Shown here: one piece after another, positions 21,691 through 32,459 of the stretch | Numbering within the stretch: position 1 is the first letter of the stretch | Layout of the letters: each line of letters starts with the position of its first letter | Source: Phocoena phocoena | Lineage: Eukaryota > Chordata > Mammalia > Artiodactyla > Phocoenidae | NCBI RefSeq assembly: GCF_963924675.1 | Contig: NC_089236.1 | Span: forward strand, 64,007,306-64,071,305 | Reading direction: 5' to 3' | Length of the DNA stretch: 64,000 nucleotides | The notes under the pieces: model-generated | Told to the model about the DNA's origin: nothing | The model's input: only the letters and a program-made list of their open reading frames with translations | Databases searched by the model: none | Translations under genes and position numbers: made by a program

Positions 21691-23176
21691 ATCATTTATT
21701 GAGTGCCTACTACAGTCTTCACCACAAATCAGGCAGAAATTGTCTTTGCAGCACATATTACTTTGAGGTCACTATTTTTTCTTCATACATAGGGCTTGAT
21801 CTGAGGAATAAAGAAGACCCATGTGGGTCTCCCCCCATATTTAGTTTCACGTGAAACAACTTTGAGAAGGGCTCATGCGCAATTGTTTAAAGTAAAGCTG
21901 ACAATAAAATGGAAGGAGTGAACTCAGTAGTTCCACTCTGCTCTGTCTTGAGCCAAACTCCTTTCAAGATTTTTTTCTGTGTAACTACTGTATTTCTGTG
22001 TAACTACTGTCTTGGAAAGATAATTCTCTAAAATTCAGACTGTTATTAAAGTTATTTAAGCAGACATGATTGGTTTTGTGTGTGTTACTAAAAGTTAGGA
22101 AAATTTAGCAATTAGAAGAGAAGGAAAAGGTCAAGGATTCTGTTAACAGGTTGTTGTTTTTTTAAAGGATAAAGTTTAAATACATTTTTTGCCATTAACA
22201 CCCTACTTCAAGAATTAAACCCAACCACAACTACCCCCAAAAAGAAAAGAAGTGTATCGTTCTGAGTACTTGATATATAACAACTTCTATACTTTATGCC
22301 AATTTTGGAAAGAAGTGAAAAAATACACGTAAAACGAGATTTTGACCTAGTTGGAGTTGATGAGGCAGAGAGGTACACAGAGACCAGAGGAAAAGGGGCT
22401 TTGGATTTTTCTAAATTATCTCATCTTTTGCTTTGACCTGCACTGTCTTATCACACCTAGAAATCTCCTGAAAGTAAATACACTATCTTACAGTATTCTG
22501 CATATGGTGAAAGATAGGTGGAAAAGTGCCTTTTGAACCCCTAGAATAAGCATTAAGGGAGAAAATTGTGCAACTTCCACATATACCCTTTGCTGATGAC
22601 ATCATTAGATCGTCCTACCTATTGTTTAGCCAAGGCTGACCTCTGATCAAGAAACAGAGTTAAGAGAGAGGAAGAGGATAGGAGGAATAGGGGGGAGGGG
22701 AGGGACAAAGACAATGAATTATAATTAAAGAGAAGGAAAACATGTATTTCTTAGCCTGGCTTTCAATGCCACTAAACAGCAAAACCATAGAATATAATTC
22801 CAATTTTGTTTGTTTCTTTCTTTCTTTAGTCTACCACTCTAGTCAAAGAAGTCCTCAATGTGCACGCTGCATTTTCTCACATCTCCTCTTGTATCCAGTC
22901 ATTTCTTTCCCTGGAATGCTTTTCTTCTCTCCCATACCAAAAGTGACCTTTTTTCAAGATGCACTTTAGATCCCATGTTCATGAAACAGTTCCAGGAGGG
23001 GCCCCCTCAACATATTCTCTACCTTGTAGCTCAGTTCATTTGTTTTCAGGTATTACTCTTTAAATCTGGTCTTAGCACATCAGATTTCAGAGGAATATGC
23101 CGGTAGCTTGAACTCCAAAGGGTTTATCTCAACAGATAAATGAAATCTGGTGGTAGGCAGTGCAGAGGATGTAGAG
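21691..23176. other. Unique sequence with MIR trace and small duplications
   Basis: Contains a 40-bp MIR-like trace (ATTTATTGAGTGCCTACTA, about 21698-21716), a perfect palindrome at 21844-21857, and a 19-bp tandem duplication at 21974-22011. The stretch 22800-22970 has an L2-like flavour (TCACATCTCCTC, CCCTGGAATGCTTTTC) but is too eroded to call. No gene seen. Confidence 0.45.
21974..22011. repeat. Tandem 19-bp duplication
   Basis: Two copies of TTTCTGTGTAACTACTGT(A/C) lie head to tail, with one mismatch at the last base. Confidence 0.9.
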
Positions 23177-23314
23177 CAGGGATCAGTAAACTACTGCTCT
23201 TTCTATGGGAATACAGTCCTAGCCATTCATGTACATATTGTCTATGGCTCCTTTTCACTGCAATAGCAGAGATGAGTGGTTGCAAACCTTTACAGGAAAA
23301 GTTTGCCCACCCTC
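23177..23314 (+). mobile_element. hAT-type non-autonomous DNA transposon remnant
   Basis: Begins CAGGGATCAGTAAACTAC and ends AAAAGTTTGCCCACCCTC, an eroded inverted-repeat pair. Inside are ATTGTCTATGGCTCCTTTTC and AGCAGAGATGAGTGGTTGC, matching a widespread mammalian hAT-Charlie-class short element. The part carrying the AATAAAGTTTTATTG block is deleted. A second, reversed member lies at 52232-52445. Confidence 0.7.
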
Positions 23315-24095
23315 AGTTTAGATACTCCATTTCGTATTTGACATCACTGAGGATCCAAGCCTCCTCTACAATGTACTCCAACGTCCTCGGTAACAAACTT
23401 TTATCCCCATGGCTGGCCCAAAAAAGCAACCTGGGCACATTTAGGTAAGGATATCTCCATGAATAAGAATGGCACAGTTTTTTCCTCCCAGCTGGATTAT
23501 AACTTGCCTGAGGATAAGAACCATACTTTATATTTACTTATATTCTTTATACTTTGCATTTAGAAAAGTGAGAAATAGTTTTATTAGGTCTACAAAAAAA
23601 TCAGAAGAAAAAACTCAGGGACACATTTGATACTCTGTCTTCTTCTCTCAGAAATAAATTACCGATATTATTTTTTTACATATTCCTTTGTTATCCATAA
23701 TCTACAAATTCCACTTGGAAATAAAAAGGAACAGTGCTCTTCTAGCATGTCAAATAAAATGTAATCATGTCTTCTTGTCCTTCTGTCAGCATCATTATCA
23801 TCATCATTATTATTATTTTAAATAAAACCAAGGATATTTCAAATGCCATTTTATTCTCCCTGCTCTGTATTTTTCTAGTGTTCTTTTCTCTACATACCAA
23901 AAAGGTATTCCAGTGATTTCAAGAAAAGCTAGTTTTACATGATGGGTTCAGGGTTGGGGTGGGGGAGGGTGAGAGGCATTAGATCCTAGTTGAAACAAAC
24001 TATGTGTTTAATTATTTCACAGTTATCTCATAGACTGTAGTAAGATTAAAAAGTTGAAGTTGGTATAGAATTTGACTAATATGTGACCTCTTTCC
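23315..24095. other. Unique AT-rich sequence
   Basis: No feature recognised apart from a short CAT/TTA trinucleotide-rich patch at about 23790-23820. Confidence 0.5.
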
Positions 24096-24250
24096 CTTTT
24101 TTTTTAAAGTGAAGAAAGGGGCGCTCTCTGTGAGGATTGCGGGGGCCAGGTGGGCCCACAGGTCCACATGGTATGGGCAGCCCACCAGCCCTTGCTTTCC
24201 ATGCACCCAACTCCAAGGCTGCACCCCTCGCCCTGGCCTTATTTCACTTT
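24096..24250 (-). other. GC-rich islet ending in an A-run: possible retrocopy
   Basis: Roughly 135 bp (24109-24245) is very GC-rich in an AT-rich neighbourhood. Read on the minus strand it ends TTCACTTTAAAAAAAAAG, so it could be the 3' end of a small processed pseudogene or unknown retroposed RNA. The minus frame (12 o'clock residues VHGKQGLVGCPYHVD) is not a protein I recognise. No clear target duplication seen. Confidence 0.35.
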
Positions 24251-24364
24251 TTAAGGACAGGATACTCATAAGGCTATAATGAATCTGACTAGGTTAATTT
24301 TTTTTTTAATTTTTGGTTTGGCTTTGCTTGGGTGTTTGTTTGTTTTTAAAAATAAGAATATTCA

Positions 24365-25021
24365 CATGGAAGCAACCCGAGTGTCCATCAACAGACAATT
24401 AGATAGAGAAGATGTGATATATATATATATATACACAATGGAATATTAGCCACAAAAAAGAATGAAATACTGCCACTTGCAGCAACATGGATGGATCTAG
24501 AGAATATTATGCTTAGTGAAGTAAGTCAAAGACAAATATTATATGATTTCTCCTGTATGTAGAATCTAAAAAATAATACAAATGAATGTGTTTGCAAAAC
24601 AGAAACAGACTCACAGATATAGAAAACAAACTTGTGGTTACCAAAGGGGAAAGGGGATGGGGGAGGGACAGGTTAAGCATATGGGGTTAACAGATACAAA
24701 CTAATATATATAAAATAGATAGGCAACAAGGATATTCTGTGTAGCACAGGGAATTATAGCCATTATCTTATATAACTTGTAATGGAGTATAACCTGCAAA
24801 AATACTGAAACACTATGCTGTACCTGAAACTAACATAATATTATAAATCAACTATACTTCAATTAAAAAGAATATATTAATGTGTAAAAAGTTTTTCAGT
24901 TGAATAACTTTTCTCACTGTGGTTGTGCTATGTGTAACATGTAAATTACACAACGATTGTTTTGGTTTGTCCATTTGTAGAAAGAATTAGGCTCAATAAA
25001 ATGTAAAATATACATTAAAAA
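24365..25021 (+). mobile_element. Older L1 3' end with probable 3' transduction
   Basis: 5'-truncated L1 starting CATGGAAGCAACCCGAGTG in the ORF2 tail, passing GGAATATTAGCCAC, GCAACATGGATGGATCTAG and GGGGATGGGGGAGGGACAGG, to the usual L1 terminus ACTATACTTCAATTAAAAAG at about 24872. Instead of ending there it continues about 145 bp with non-L1 sequence carrying AATAAA at 24995-25000, then a short A-run. An 11-bp duplication (AAGAATATTCA) at 24354-24364 and 25022-25032 encloses L1 plus extra sequence. The left site is preceded by TTTTTAAAA, an L1 endonuclease-like target. Confidence 0.82.
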
Positions 25022-25032
25022 AAGAATATTCA

Positions 25033-26084
25033 TAGAAAAGAACCACTGCAGAAATGGACTCATGTTTCTTTATCAGTTATGTGTAATGACAACCATCAGA
25101 GAATCTTAGGTAGAGACTTCTGAACTTTTTAATTTCAAAACTGTAACAATATCTGACTAAGAGATATTATATATCTGTTCCTAACTAGGTAATACATTTG
25201 ATACTTCGTTCATATTGTTCTTATTCTTTGCAGGAAAAAACAAACAAGATAACTTCTTTAGTTGTCACAGTCTCTACAAGGTTATTAGAAAAGGCAAGAA
25301 TATACAACTTTTGTAAAAAACAGTTTATCAGCATATACCATGTATTTTGATTTTGGAAAGGCGTTCACACTCCTTTGATATGAATTATATGGTGGAAATA
25401 CTAACTTAAACAGGTATTACAAGTGCGAAAACAAAAGTGTTCTCCATCCTACATCATGTCTCTGCTTCACTCTGATAACTGGTCACAATGGCCTTGCCTT
25501 GAGGAAGTCATTTAGTTTACTTTGATCCTTACAATGCACAAGAAATAGTTTCATCATTGACAATGATTTGTTATGCATTTGACTTTTTGATGAAATAGAG
25601 GGATAAATCCCTCCTTGTTCTATTAGTATGATGGCACAGCTTTACAAATTACATGTTTGTTTTCTAGTACAATGTAAGTGACACTAGAGAAGGCAATTTA
25701 TTCTAAAACCATAGTATAAACTCCTATATTTTCAAGGAACTGTTGTAATCAAGTTGATAAACCATGAACCAGGCTTATTTAAATGAGTTGTCTTTTGGCA
25801 TATGGAGAGAATTATTTTCTGTTATGGAAATCAAACAAGCTGTTAGTGAATCACAGAAGACAAATATAGAAAATTGCCTTGAGAAACCACATTTCAGGAG
25901 AATCCACTGCCCATAGCAATGATAAAAGAACAACTGGAATAATCAGAAAGAAATGTGTCTTAGTAATAGGTTCTAAATATTGTTCTAAACAAATTAAATA
26001 TTAATCATGCCAATAGCATAAATGTTTGAATAACTGAAGTATTTTTAGTACTGCCAAAGCCCTACAATATTAAAACTGTGTTTC
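25033..26084. other. Unique AT-rich sequence
   Basis: No exon, RNA gene or repeat recognised in this stretch. Confidence 0.5.
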
Positions 26085-28771
26085 TAGGAGTAATGGTGGA
26101 TTAGATTCTCTCACTGCTCCCATCATTGAAAAATAACTGAAAATGCTGAATAAAATATTTTTCTAATCGTTTAAAACACATTAATGAACTGACAAAAGCA
26201 CTGAGGAATACAAAGAGGTTAAAAAGAAAGTAGAAACTGTATCTCAGAGAATCAAGCAGAGCACTGAGTCTCACAAATGGAGAGAAAGATTTTGTTGACC
26301 AAGAGAAATTCAGCTTTAGTTTTCATAGGCTTTAGGAAATGGATGCCTAAAGAAAAGCCCAAGCAACATCCAAGGTAGAGAGGCTACTAGAAAACTTCCA
26401 GATATCCCTGGGAACTCAAAGTTCTTCACCTTTGATTTAAAGGTGAATTAGAAATAATCCTGGACCCCAAACGTCTACTATGGACGATTTTCAGAAAACC
26501 GGCCAAGCAAAAACTTAGTGGTGAGTTTTTGAGGTGGTATCTGCTGGGAATTTATAACCATAAGTGTGTCTTCCCTCAGTTTACAACCAGTTCAAAAAGC
26601 TTCAAGTTAAGAGTTTGATTTAAAGAGGTCATGGATTGGAAATGCCTCAGACCTCCGAAAGGAACAAATGTAAATCATTACTGAAGGAAAAACTTCCATA
26701 TAAATTCTTAATATTGAACACAAAAAAGTTTTCAGTAAATAGGAGGATTCAGTCGAAAAACAAACACACAAGGAAACAAAACACCATGAGGGACAACAAT
26801 AGCAGTCCTTCAAAAGACATGAGGTGTTGGGATTGTCAGATATAAAATACCATGTAATTGTACTTCACACAATTTAAAGAAATAATATAATTTAAAAGTC
26901 TAAAGCAAAAATAATAGAATGACAAAGGAACAAAAGGCAAAAAATTAATTACCAAATATATTTGAAATGTAAACAAATAGAAGTTCTAGAAATAAAAAGA
27001 CATTAAAAAGTCAATGAATGAGATTAACAGACTAGAATAGTTGAAGACAGAAATAGTAAATTCCCATATATATATATATAAAAATCCAAAGGGCAGCACA
27101 GAAATACAAAGATGTAGTTATAAAAAACAGTGTTTGAAAGATGCAGACCAAGTGACAGTTCAACTTATATTCCATTGCAGCTGCATAAAGGGAAAAAGAA
27201 GAGAATAGCGCAGAAGCAATTTTAAGAGTAATGATAGAAATTTTGACAAAAGTTGAAAAGCACCAATACAGATTCAAGAAGGCCAATGTATTACAAACAG
27301 GATAAATAAGAAGAAATCAATACCACAGTGGCAGTAGAGAACACAGACAAAAAGAGAAAATCATAAAATAGCCAAACAGAAAAACACAGATTGCTTAAAA
27401 GGAAGGGTATTTAGAATGACAGCTAACTTACTGACAGCAACAGGAAGAATACAGTGAAATAACATCATCAAGGTACTGAAAGAAAACATCCATCAACTTC
27501 AAATTAGATACTTTGCAAAAAATATTATAAAGGCTATACTTCAGGTAGAGGGAAATTGACCCAATATAAAATGTTTATGTCATGAAAAGGAATGAAAATT
27601 TTAAAATGGTAAATATGTAAGACTAAACAAAAAATAACTCTTTACAACATTAATAATTACAACTTGATGATTTTTTTTTTAAATACAAAAGATAGGGTTT
27701 CCCTGGTGGCGCAGTGGTTGAGAGTCAGTCTGCCGATGCAGGGGACACGGGTTGGTGCCCCGGTCTGGGAAAATCCCACATGCCGCGGAGCGGCTGGGCC
27801 CATGAGCCATGGCCGCTGAGCCTGCGTGTCTGGAGCCTGTGCTCCACAACGGGAGAGGCCACAACAGTGAGAGGCCCGCGTACCGCAAAAAAAAAAAAAA
27901 AAAAAAAAAAAAAAGATAGATTAACATATGAGACAAAAAATAGTACATAAATCCAGAGGATTCATGACAAGGAAAAAGTTTTTTTAGTTGTTGTATCATT
28001 TGTGAGGCTTATGGTACTGATTAGCTTTAGATTCTGATCAATTAAAAAATCAATAATAGCAAGAGTAAAAGAATGTCAATTTTCTTACAATTCCATAAAG
28101 GTTAAAACGAGCCAAGATCCCAGCATTTTAGAATAATTTGAAGGGAGTTACTAAAAAGACAATTAAAAGGGGATGAGTATAATGCAGGGGAACCTAAAGG
28201 GAGAGTTCAGTATATTGGGCTCTTACCACCTCCAGACCCAATGGGATGAGGGAAGAATCCTCAAGGAGAAAAGCCTACGGAGATGGCTTCCTTGAGAGGA
28301 ACTGTAAACATGAATAAGGTGACAAAGTCAACCTGAGATGACCACACAAAGTAATAAATACCCTGAATCCTTCTGCTATCTATCATCAGTGCACTGCCAG
28401 TGTTTGTTGTTAACTGAATCCAACCAGGAAATAGATGGCAAAGAAATATATTGATGTAGTTCTCACATGTCAGTCTCCTGAGGCAGAGACTATGATGGAG
28501 AAGGCAAGACAATGGATGTTGAGAGTAAATAGATTTCTAGGATTCATATTTGAATAAGCTTCACTGCTGCTTTTTTTTTTTTTTTTTTGTGGCAGCAGAC
28601 AATAGGAAGAACAGATATTTAAAATGTGGTGGATGCACACCATAAAATTCTAGGCAACAATTAGAAGGCAGACAAGATGCACAGTGACTAAAAACACAAA
28701 TTTTAAAGTGAAAAAAAAAAAGTAAAGAAGATGGAGAGATCTAACACAATAACATTTATCTAAATTAAAAC
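26085..28771 (+). mobile_element. Ancient L1/HAL1-like 5' part (ORF1 remnant)
   Basis: Heavily decayed plus-strand LINE. About 26085-26900 resembles an old L1 5'UTR (ATGGTGGATTAGATTCTCTC). About 27030-27560 follows ORF1 order: AAGAAGGCCAATGTATTAC, ACAGGATAAATAAGAAGAAA, TGACAGCTAACTTACTGAC, and AAGGTACTGAAAGAAAACA. SINE F sits inside it. No intact frame survives. HAL1 (ORF1-only) versus L1M identity cannot be settled by eye. Confidence 0.5.
27696..27910 (+). mobile_element. SINE F, short CHR-2 type
   Basis: Plus-strand copy from GGTTTCCCTGGTGGCGCAG to a tail of about 22 A. The 9-bp duplication AAAAGATAG lies at 27687-27695 and 27911-27919. The B box is altered (GGTTGGTGCCC). The long tail suggests a relatively recent insertion. 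Confidence 0.94.
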
Positions 28772-28781
28772 TACATGCATA

Positions 28782-29905
28782 ACAGCAAAGGAAACCATAA
28801 ACAAGATGAAAAGACAACCCTCAGAATGGGAGAAAATATTTGCAAATGAAGTAACTGACAAAGGATGAATCTCCAAAATATACAAGCAGCTCATGCAGCT
28901 CAATATCAAAACAACAAACAACCCCCAAATGGGCAGAAGACCTAAATAGATATTTCTCCAAAGAAGATATACAGACTGCCAACAAACACATGAAAGGATG
29001 CTCAACATCACTAATCATTAGAGAAATGCAAATCAAAACTACAGTGAGGTATCACCTCACACCAGTCAGAATGGCCATCATCAAAAAATCTACAAACAAT
29101 AAATGATGGAGAGGGTGTGGAGAAAAGGCAACCCTCTTGCACTGGTGGTGGAAATGTAAACTGATATAGCCACTATGGAGGACAGTGTGGAGGTTCCTTA
29201 AAAAACTAAAAATACAACTACCATACGACCCAGCAATCCCACAACTGGGCATATACCCTGAGAAAACCATAATTCAAGAAGACTCATGTACCACAGTGTT
29301 CATTGCAGCACTATTTACAATAGCCAGGACACGGAAGCAACCTAAGTGTCCATAGACAGATGAATGGATAAAGAAGATGTGGCACATATATAAAATGGAA
29401 TATTTCTCAGCCATAAAGAGAAACAAAATTGAGTTATTTGTAGTGAGGTGGATGGACCTAGAGACTGTCATGCAGAGTGAAGTAAGTCAGAAAGAGAAAA
29501 ACAAATACTATATGCTAACACATATATATGGAATCTAAAAAAAAACAAAGGTTCTGAAGAACCTAGGGGCAGGACAGGAATAAAGACACAGATGTAGGGA
29601 ATGGACTTGAGGACACGGGGAGGGGGAAGGGTAAGCGGAGACGAAGTGAGAGAGTGGCATGGACATATATACACTACCAAATGTAAAAAATTGGTACCTA
29701 ATGGGAAGCAGCCTCATAGCACAGGGAGATCAGCTCGGTGCTTTGTGACCACCTAGTGGGGTGGGATAGGGAGGGTGGGAGGGAGACGCAAGAGAGAGGG
29801 GATATGGGGATCTATGTATACATATAGCTGATTCACTTTGTGATACAGCAGAAACTAACACAACATTGTAAAGCAATTATACTCCAATAAAGATGTTAAA
29901 AAAAA
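28782..29905 (+). mobile_element. L1-E: 5'-truncated L1 3' end
   Basis: About 1.1 kb L1 insertion covering the ORF2 tail (from ACAGCAAAGGAAACC; stop TAA at 29536-29538) and 3'UTR, ending with AATAAAGATGTT and an A tail. A perfect 10-bp duplication TACATGCATA lies at 28772-28781 and 29906-29915, so 5' truncation happened during insertion. The encoded ORF2 C-terminus is frameshifted. It is close in sequence to L1-A and L1-D. Confidence 0.93.
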
Positions 29906-29915
29906 TACATGCATA

Positions 29916-31440
29916 CAGAAACCATCCACATTTTGTAAAACCACGTAAAATCAAAAAGATTCATGAGGTAAATTATGAGGAAAAATAAGAAAAAGGAACA
30001 TATATAAAAATATGTACATAGTACAAGAGAGGATTTTGCACACAACCACTGGTAATAATGGTAATGTGCCATGAACTGAGGAATATAATTAATTCAGTGA
30101 GAAAACACTTGATAAATCCAAAAGAAAACAAGAAAAGAAGAAAACATTATGTTGGAAATAAATCTATCTTTGATTGCAACAATTATAAGATTACATAAAA
30201 TATTATTAACTCTAAGAGAGGGATACTAATAATGAGAAAAATTTCAATTCTCCAGAAAAATGTAAAGATTCGGGCTTCCCTGGTGGCGCAGTGGTTGAGA
30301 GTCCGCCTGCCAACGCAGGGGGACGCGGGTTTGTGCCCCGGTCCGGGAAGATCCCACATGACGCTGAGCGGCTGGGCCCGTGAGCCATGGCCACTGAGCC
30401 TGCGCGTCCGGAGCCTGTGCTCCGCAACGGGAGAGGCCACAACAGTGAGAGGCCCGCGTACCGCAAAAAAAAAAAAAAAAAAAAAAAGTAAAGATTCTGA
30501 CAGTATAGACTAATAACTTCTGAGCATACAAAGTAAAAATTAATAAAGCAAGAGAAACTGACAAATTCGTAATTGTACTGGTAGATTCTGACACATGTAA
30601 TTATTGATTAAGCAAACATAATAAATCATTAGTCATATGGAAGAGGTAAACAGAAACATTTATAGATGATCAACACACACAGATATAACAATGCACCCTA
30701 AAATTTCAGAACACATATTAGATTCAAGCTTACATAAAGGATTATTTCTCATTCTGGTAATAATGGTTCTCTTATTATAGACCAACCCTGACAAAATATA
30801 AAAACAATCAGTCCAAAGACATTTAAGACACAGTAACGCAATGAAGATTTAATGGACAAATATCTTGGAGGAAGTGAAGAACAGCCCACTTCAGCTTCAT
30901 TCATTCCCACTTCTATTCTCAACACATTTGCTGATTTGCTAAAAGCACAACTTTCAGCAATCTTAAGGGGCTATGGAGCCAACAATTAGTGTAACTGATC
31001 CTTCCATAGAGGAAAAATCCCTAATAAACGCCTCATGCTTTCAGCTGGAACTAATGAAAGGCTACACGCTAGGAATAGAACTGAACCAGAAATAGAGAGG
31101 ATCTCATAAGACTGAGGCTCAGCCTCTAATTATATCCCTTCTAGGGGACAAGAAAACATCCAGAGAATCATATTACCGCTAAAACTTTTCTTACACCATG
31201 TTCAGCATCACTAAAAAATTACCCAAAATACTAGGTCACAAGACCATATGATCAAGCAAGATGAGAAACATGGTAGAAAAACACTTGGAGGTCACCCAGA
31301 TGTTGGAGTTATCACAAAAAATATATATTTATTTTGTCTAGTAAACAAACAAAATAATAATTTGGAAAGTGTCATTTGATAACTGAAAACTATAAAAAAA
31401 GAATCAAATATGTATTCTTAAATGCATACATATAAAGTTG
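29916..31440 (+). mobile_element. Ancient L1-like sequence, continuation
   Basis: Between younger insertions, the stretch at about 30530-30760 follows the endonuclease part of an old L1 ORF2: GAAACTGACAAATTCGTAAT, GTACTGGTAGATTCTGACAC (the VGDFN region, eroded), GATTCAAGCTTACATAAAGG. The remainder to 31440 is too diverged to sort. SINE G lies within. Confidence 0.4.
30272..30487 (+). mobile_element. SINE G, short CHR-2 type
   Basis: Plus-strand copy from GGGCTTCCCTGGTGGCGCAG to a tail of about 22 A. The 10-bp duplication GTAAAGATTC lies at 30262-30271 and 30488-30497. The B box reads GGTTTGTGCCC. Confidence 0.95.
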
Positions 31441-31445
31441 AAATA

Positions 31446-32175
31446 AAGTTTAAGGAACGTAGGAGGCAGGATTAAGACGTCAGAGTAGGAAGACTGAGCT
31501 CATCTCCCCCAGTGGAACACAGCAAACCTACAACGACATATAGAACAACTCAAATAATCTGAAGACTAACAGAACAGCTCTTCTACAGCCAAGACTATAA
31601 AGTTAGAACGATACACAGTATAGTAGGAAGGGAGGAGAAGCAATCTAGTTAGGACCCACACGTCTAGCAGGAGACCCAGAAGAGGAGGGGGAGATTATAG
31701 GCTCAGGGATCATCTCTAAAGAGCAAGGGGTTGAAGTCCCATATTAGGCATGCCAGCCTCAGGGTCCAGCACAAGGAAGAAAAGCCCCATTAGCTGGTTT
31801 GAAAACAGAGTGGGGCTTACCAGAGAGCTGTGAGAAACTGAGACTCCACTCTTGACTAGTGCATGGATGAACTTCCCAGCTCCCTGCCCCAGCACAGAGG
31901 CAGCAGATTGAAAACTGTCTGGTGCTCTGGCCAGCCTGCCAGGACTGCCACTGCACACCACACGCAGCCGGGACCAAGCTCCTTCCCCAGCCCCTCCTCT
32001 CTGGCACCATCACCATCGCATGCACACACACTAGAGGAAAAGTGGAACAAGCTCAGAAGTGCAGCTGTAACCCATCAGGCCCCAAACAAGCCTCAAACCA
32101 AGGCAGAAACAACCATCACCATCACACGTGTGCACGCACTGGGACAAGAAGAGCCAGCTCAAAAGTGCAGCTCGA
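31446..32175 (+). mobile_element. L1-G: L1 5'UTR fragment of another subfamily
   Basis: Starts at AACGTAGGAGGCAGGATTAA and resembles an L1 5'UTR (CATCTCCCCCAGTGGAACAC, CAACGACATATAGAACAAC, TCAGGGTCCAGCACAAGG). It is unlike the L1-A/B 5'UTR, so it belongs to another, probably older, subfamily. No ORF1, ORF2 or 3'UTR follows: it runs straight into SINE H. Near its end it holds a diverged direct repeat of about 60 bp (32007-32066 and 32111-32172), each copy ending AGTGCAGCT. The plus-strand frame crossing it into the SINE is not a known protein. Confidence 0.65.
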
Positions 32176-32386
32176 GGGGCTTCCCTGGTGGCGCAGTGGT
32201 TGAGAGTCCGCCTGCCGATGCAGGGGACACGGGTTCGGGAAGATCCCACATGCCGCAGAGCGGCTGGGCCCGTGAGCCATGGCCGCTGAGCCTGCGCGTC
32301 CGGAGCCTGTGCTCCGCAACGGGAGAGGCCGCAACAGTGAGAGGCCCGCGTACCGCCAAAAAATAAAATAAAATAAAAATAAAAAG
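32176..32386 (+). mobile_element. SINE H, short CHR-2 type, no target duplication
   Basis: Plus-strand copy starting GGGGCTTCCCTGGTGGCGC and ending GTACCGCC plus an (AAAAT)n-type tail. About 10 bases following GGGTTC are missing, destroying the Pol III B box. Unlike its sisters, it has no matching duplication: the left flank is L1-G 5'UTR, the right flank is old L1 ORF2. Confidence 0.9.
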
Positions 32387-32459
32387 ATATATGTGTTATC
32401 ATGTATACATAACATTCATCAAGGTGCAGATTTAAAAATTATGAACATATATATCATAT

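Noticed and set aside
21843..21858. Near match to the bacterial parS centromere site (GTTTCACGTGAAAC core)
   Set aside because: Everything around it is mammalian repeat-rich DNA; one isolated site without parA/parB context is coincidence, better read as a palindromic E-box.
31863..32366. 167-codon plus-strand frame spanning 31863-32366
   Set aside because: It crosses the L1-G 5'UTR into SINE H; the C-terminal half is SINE translation, so not a host gene.
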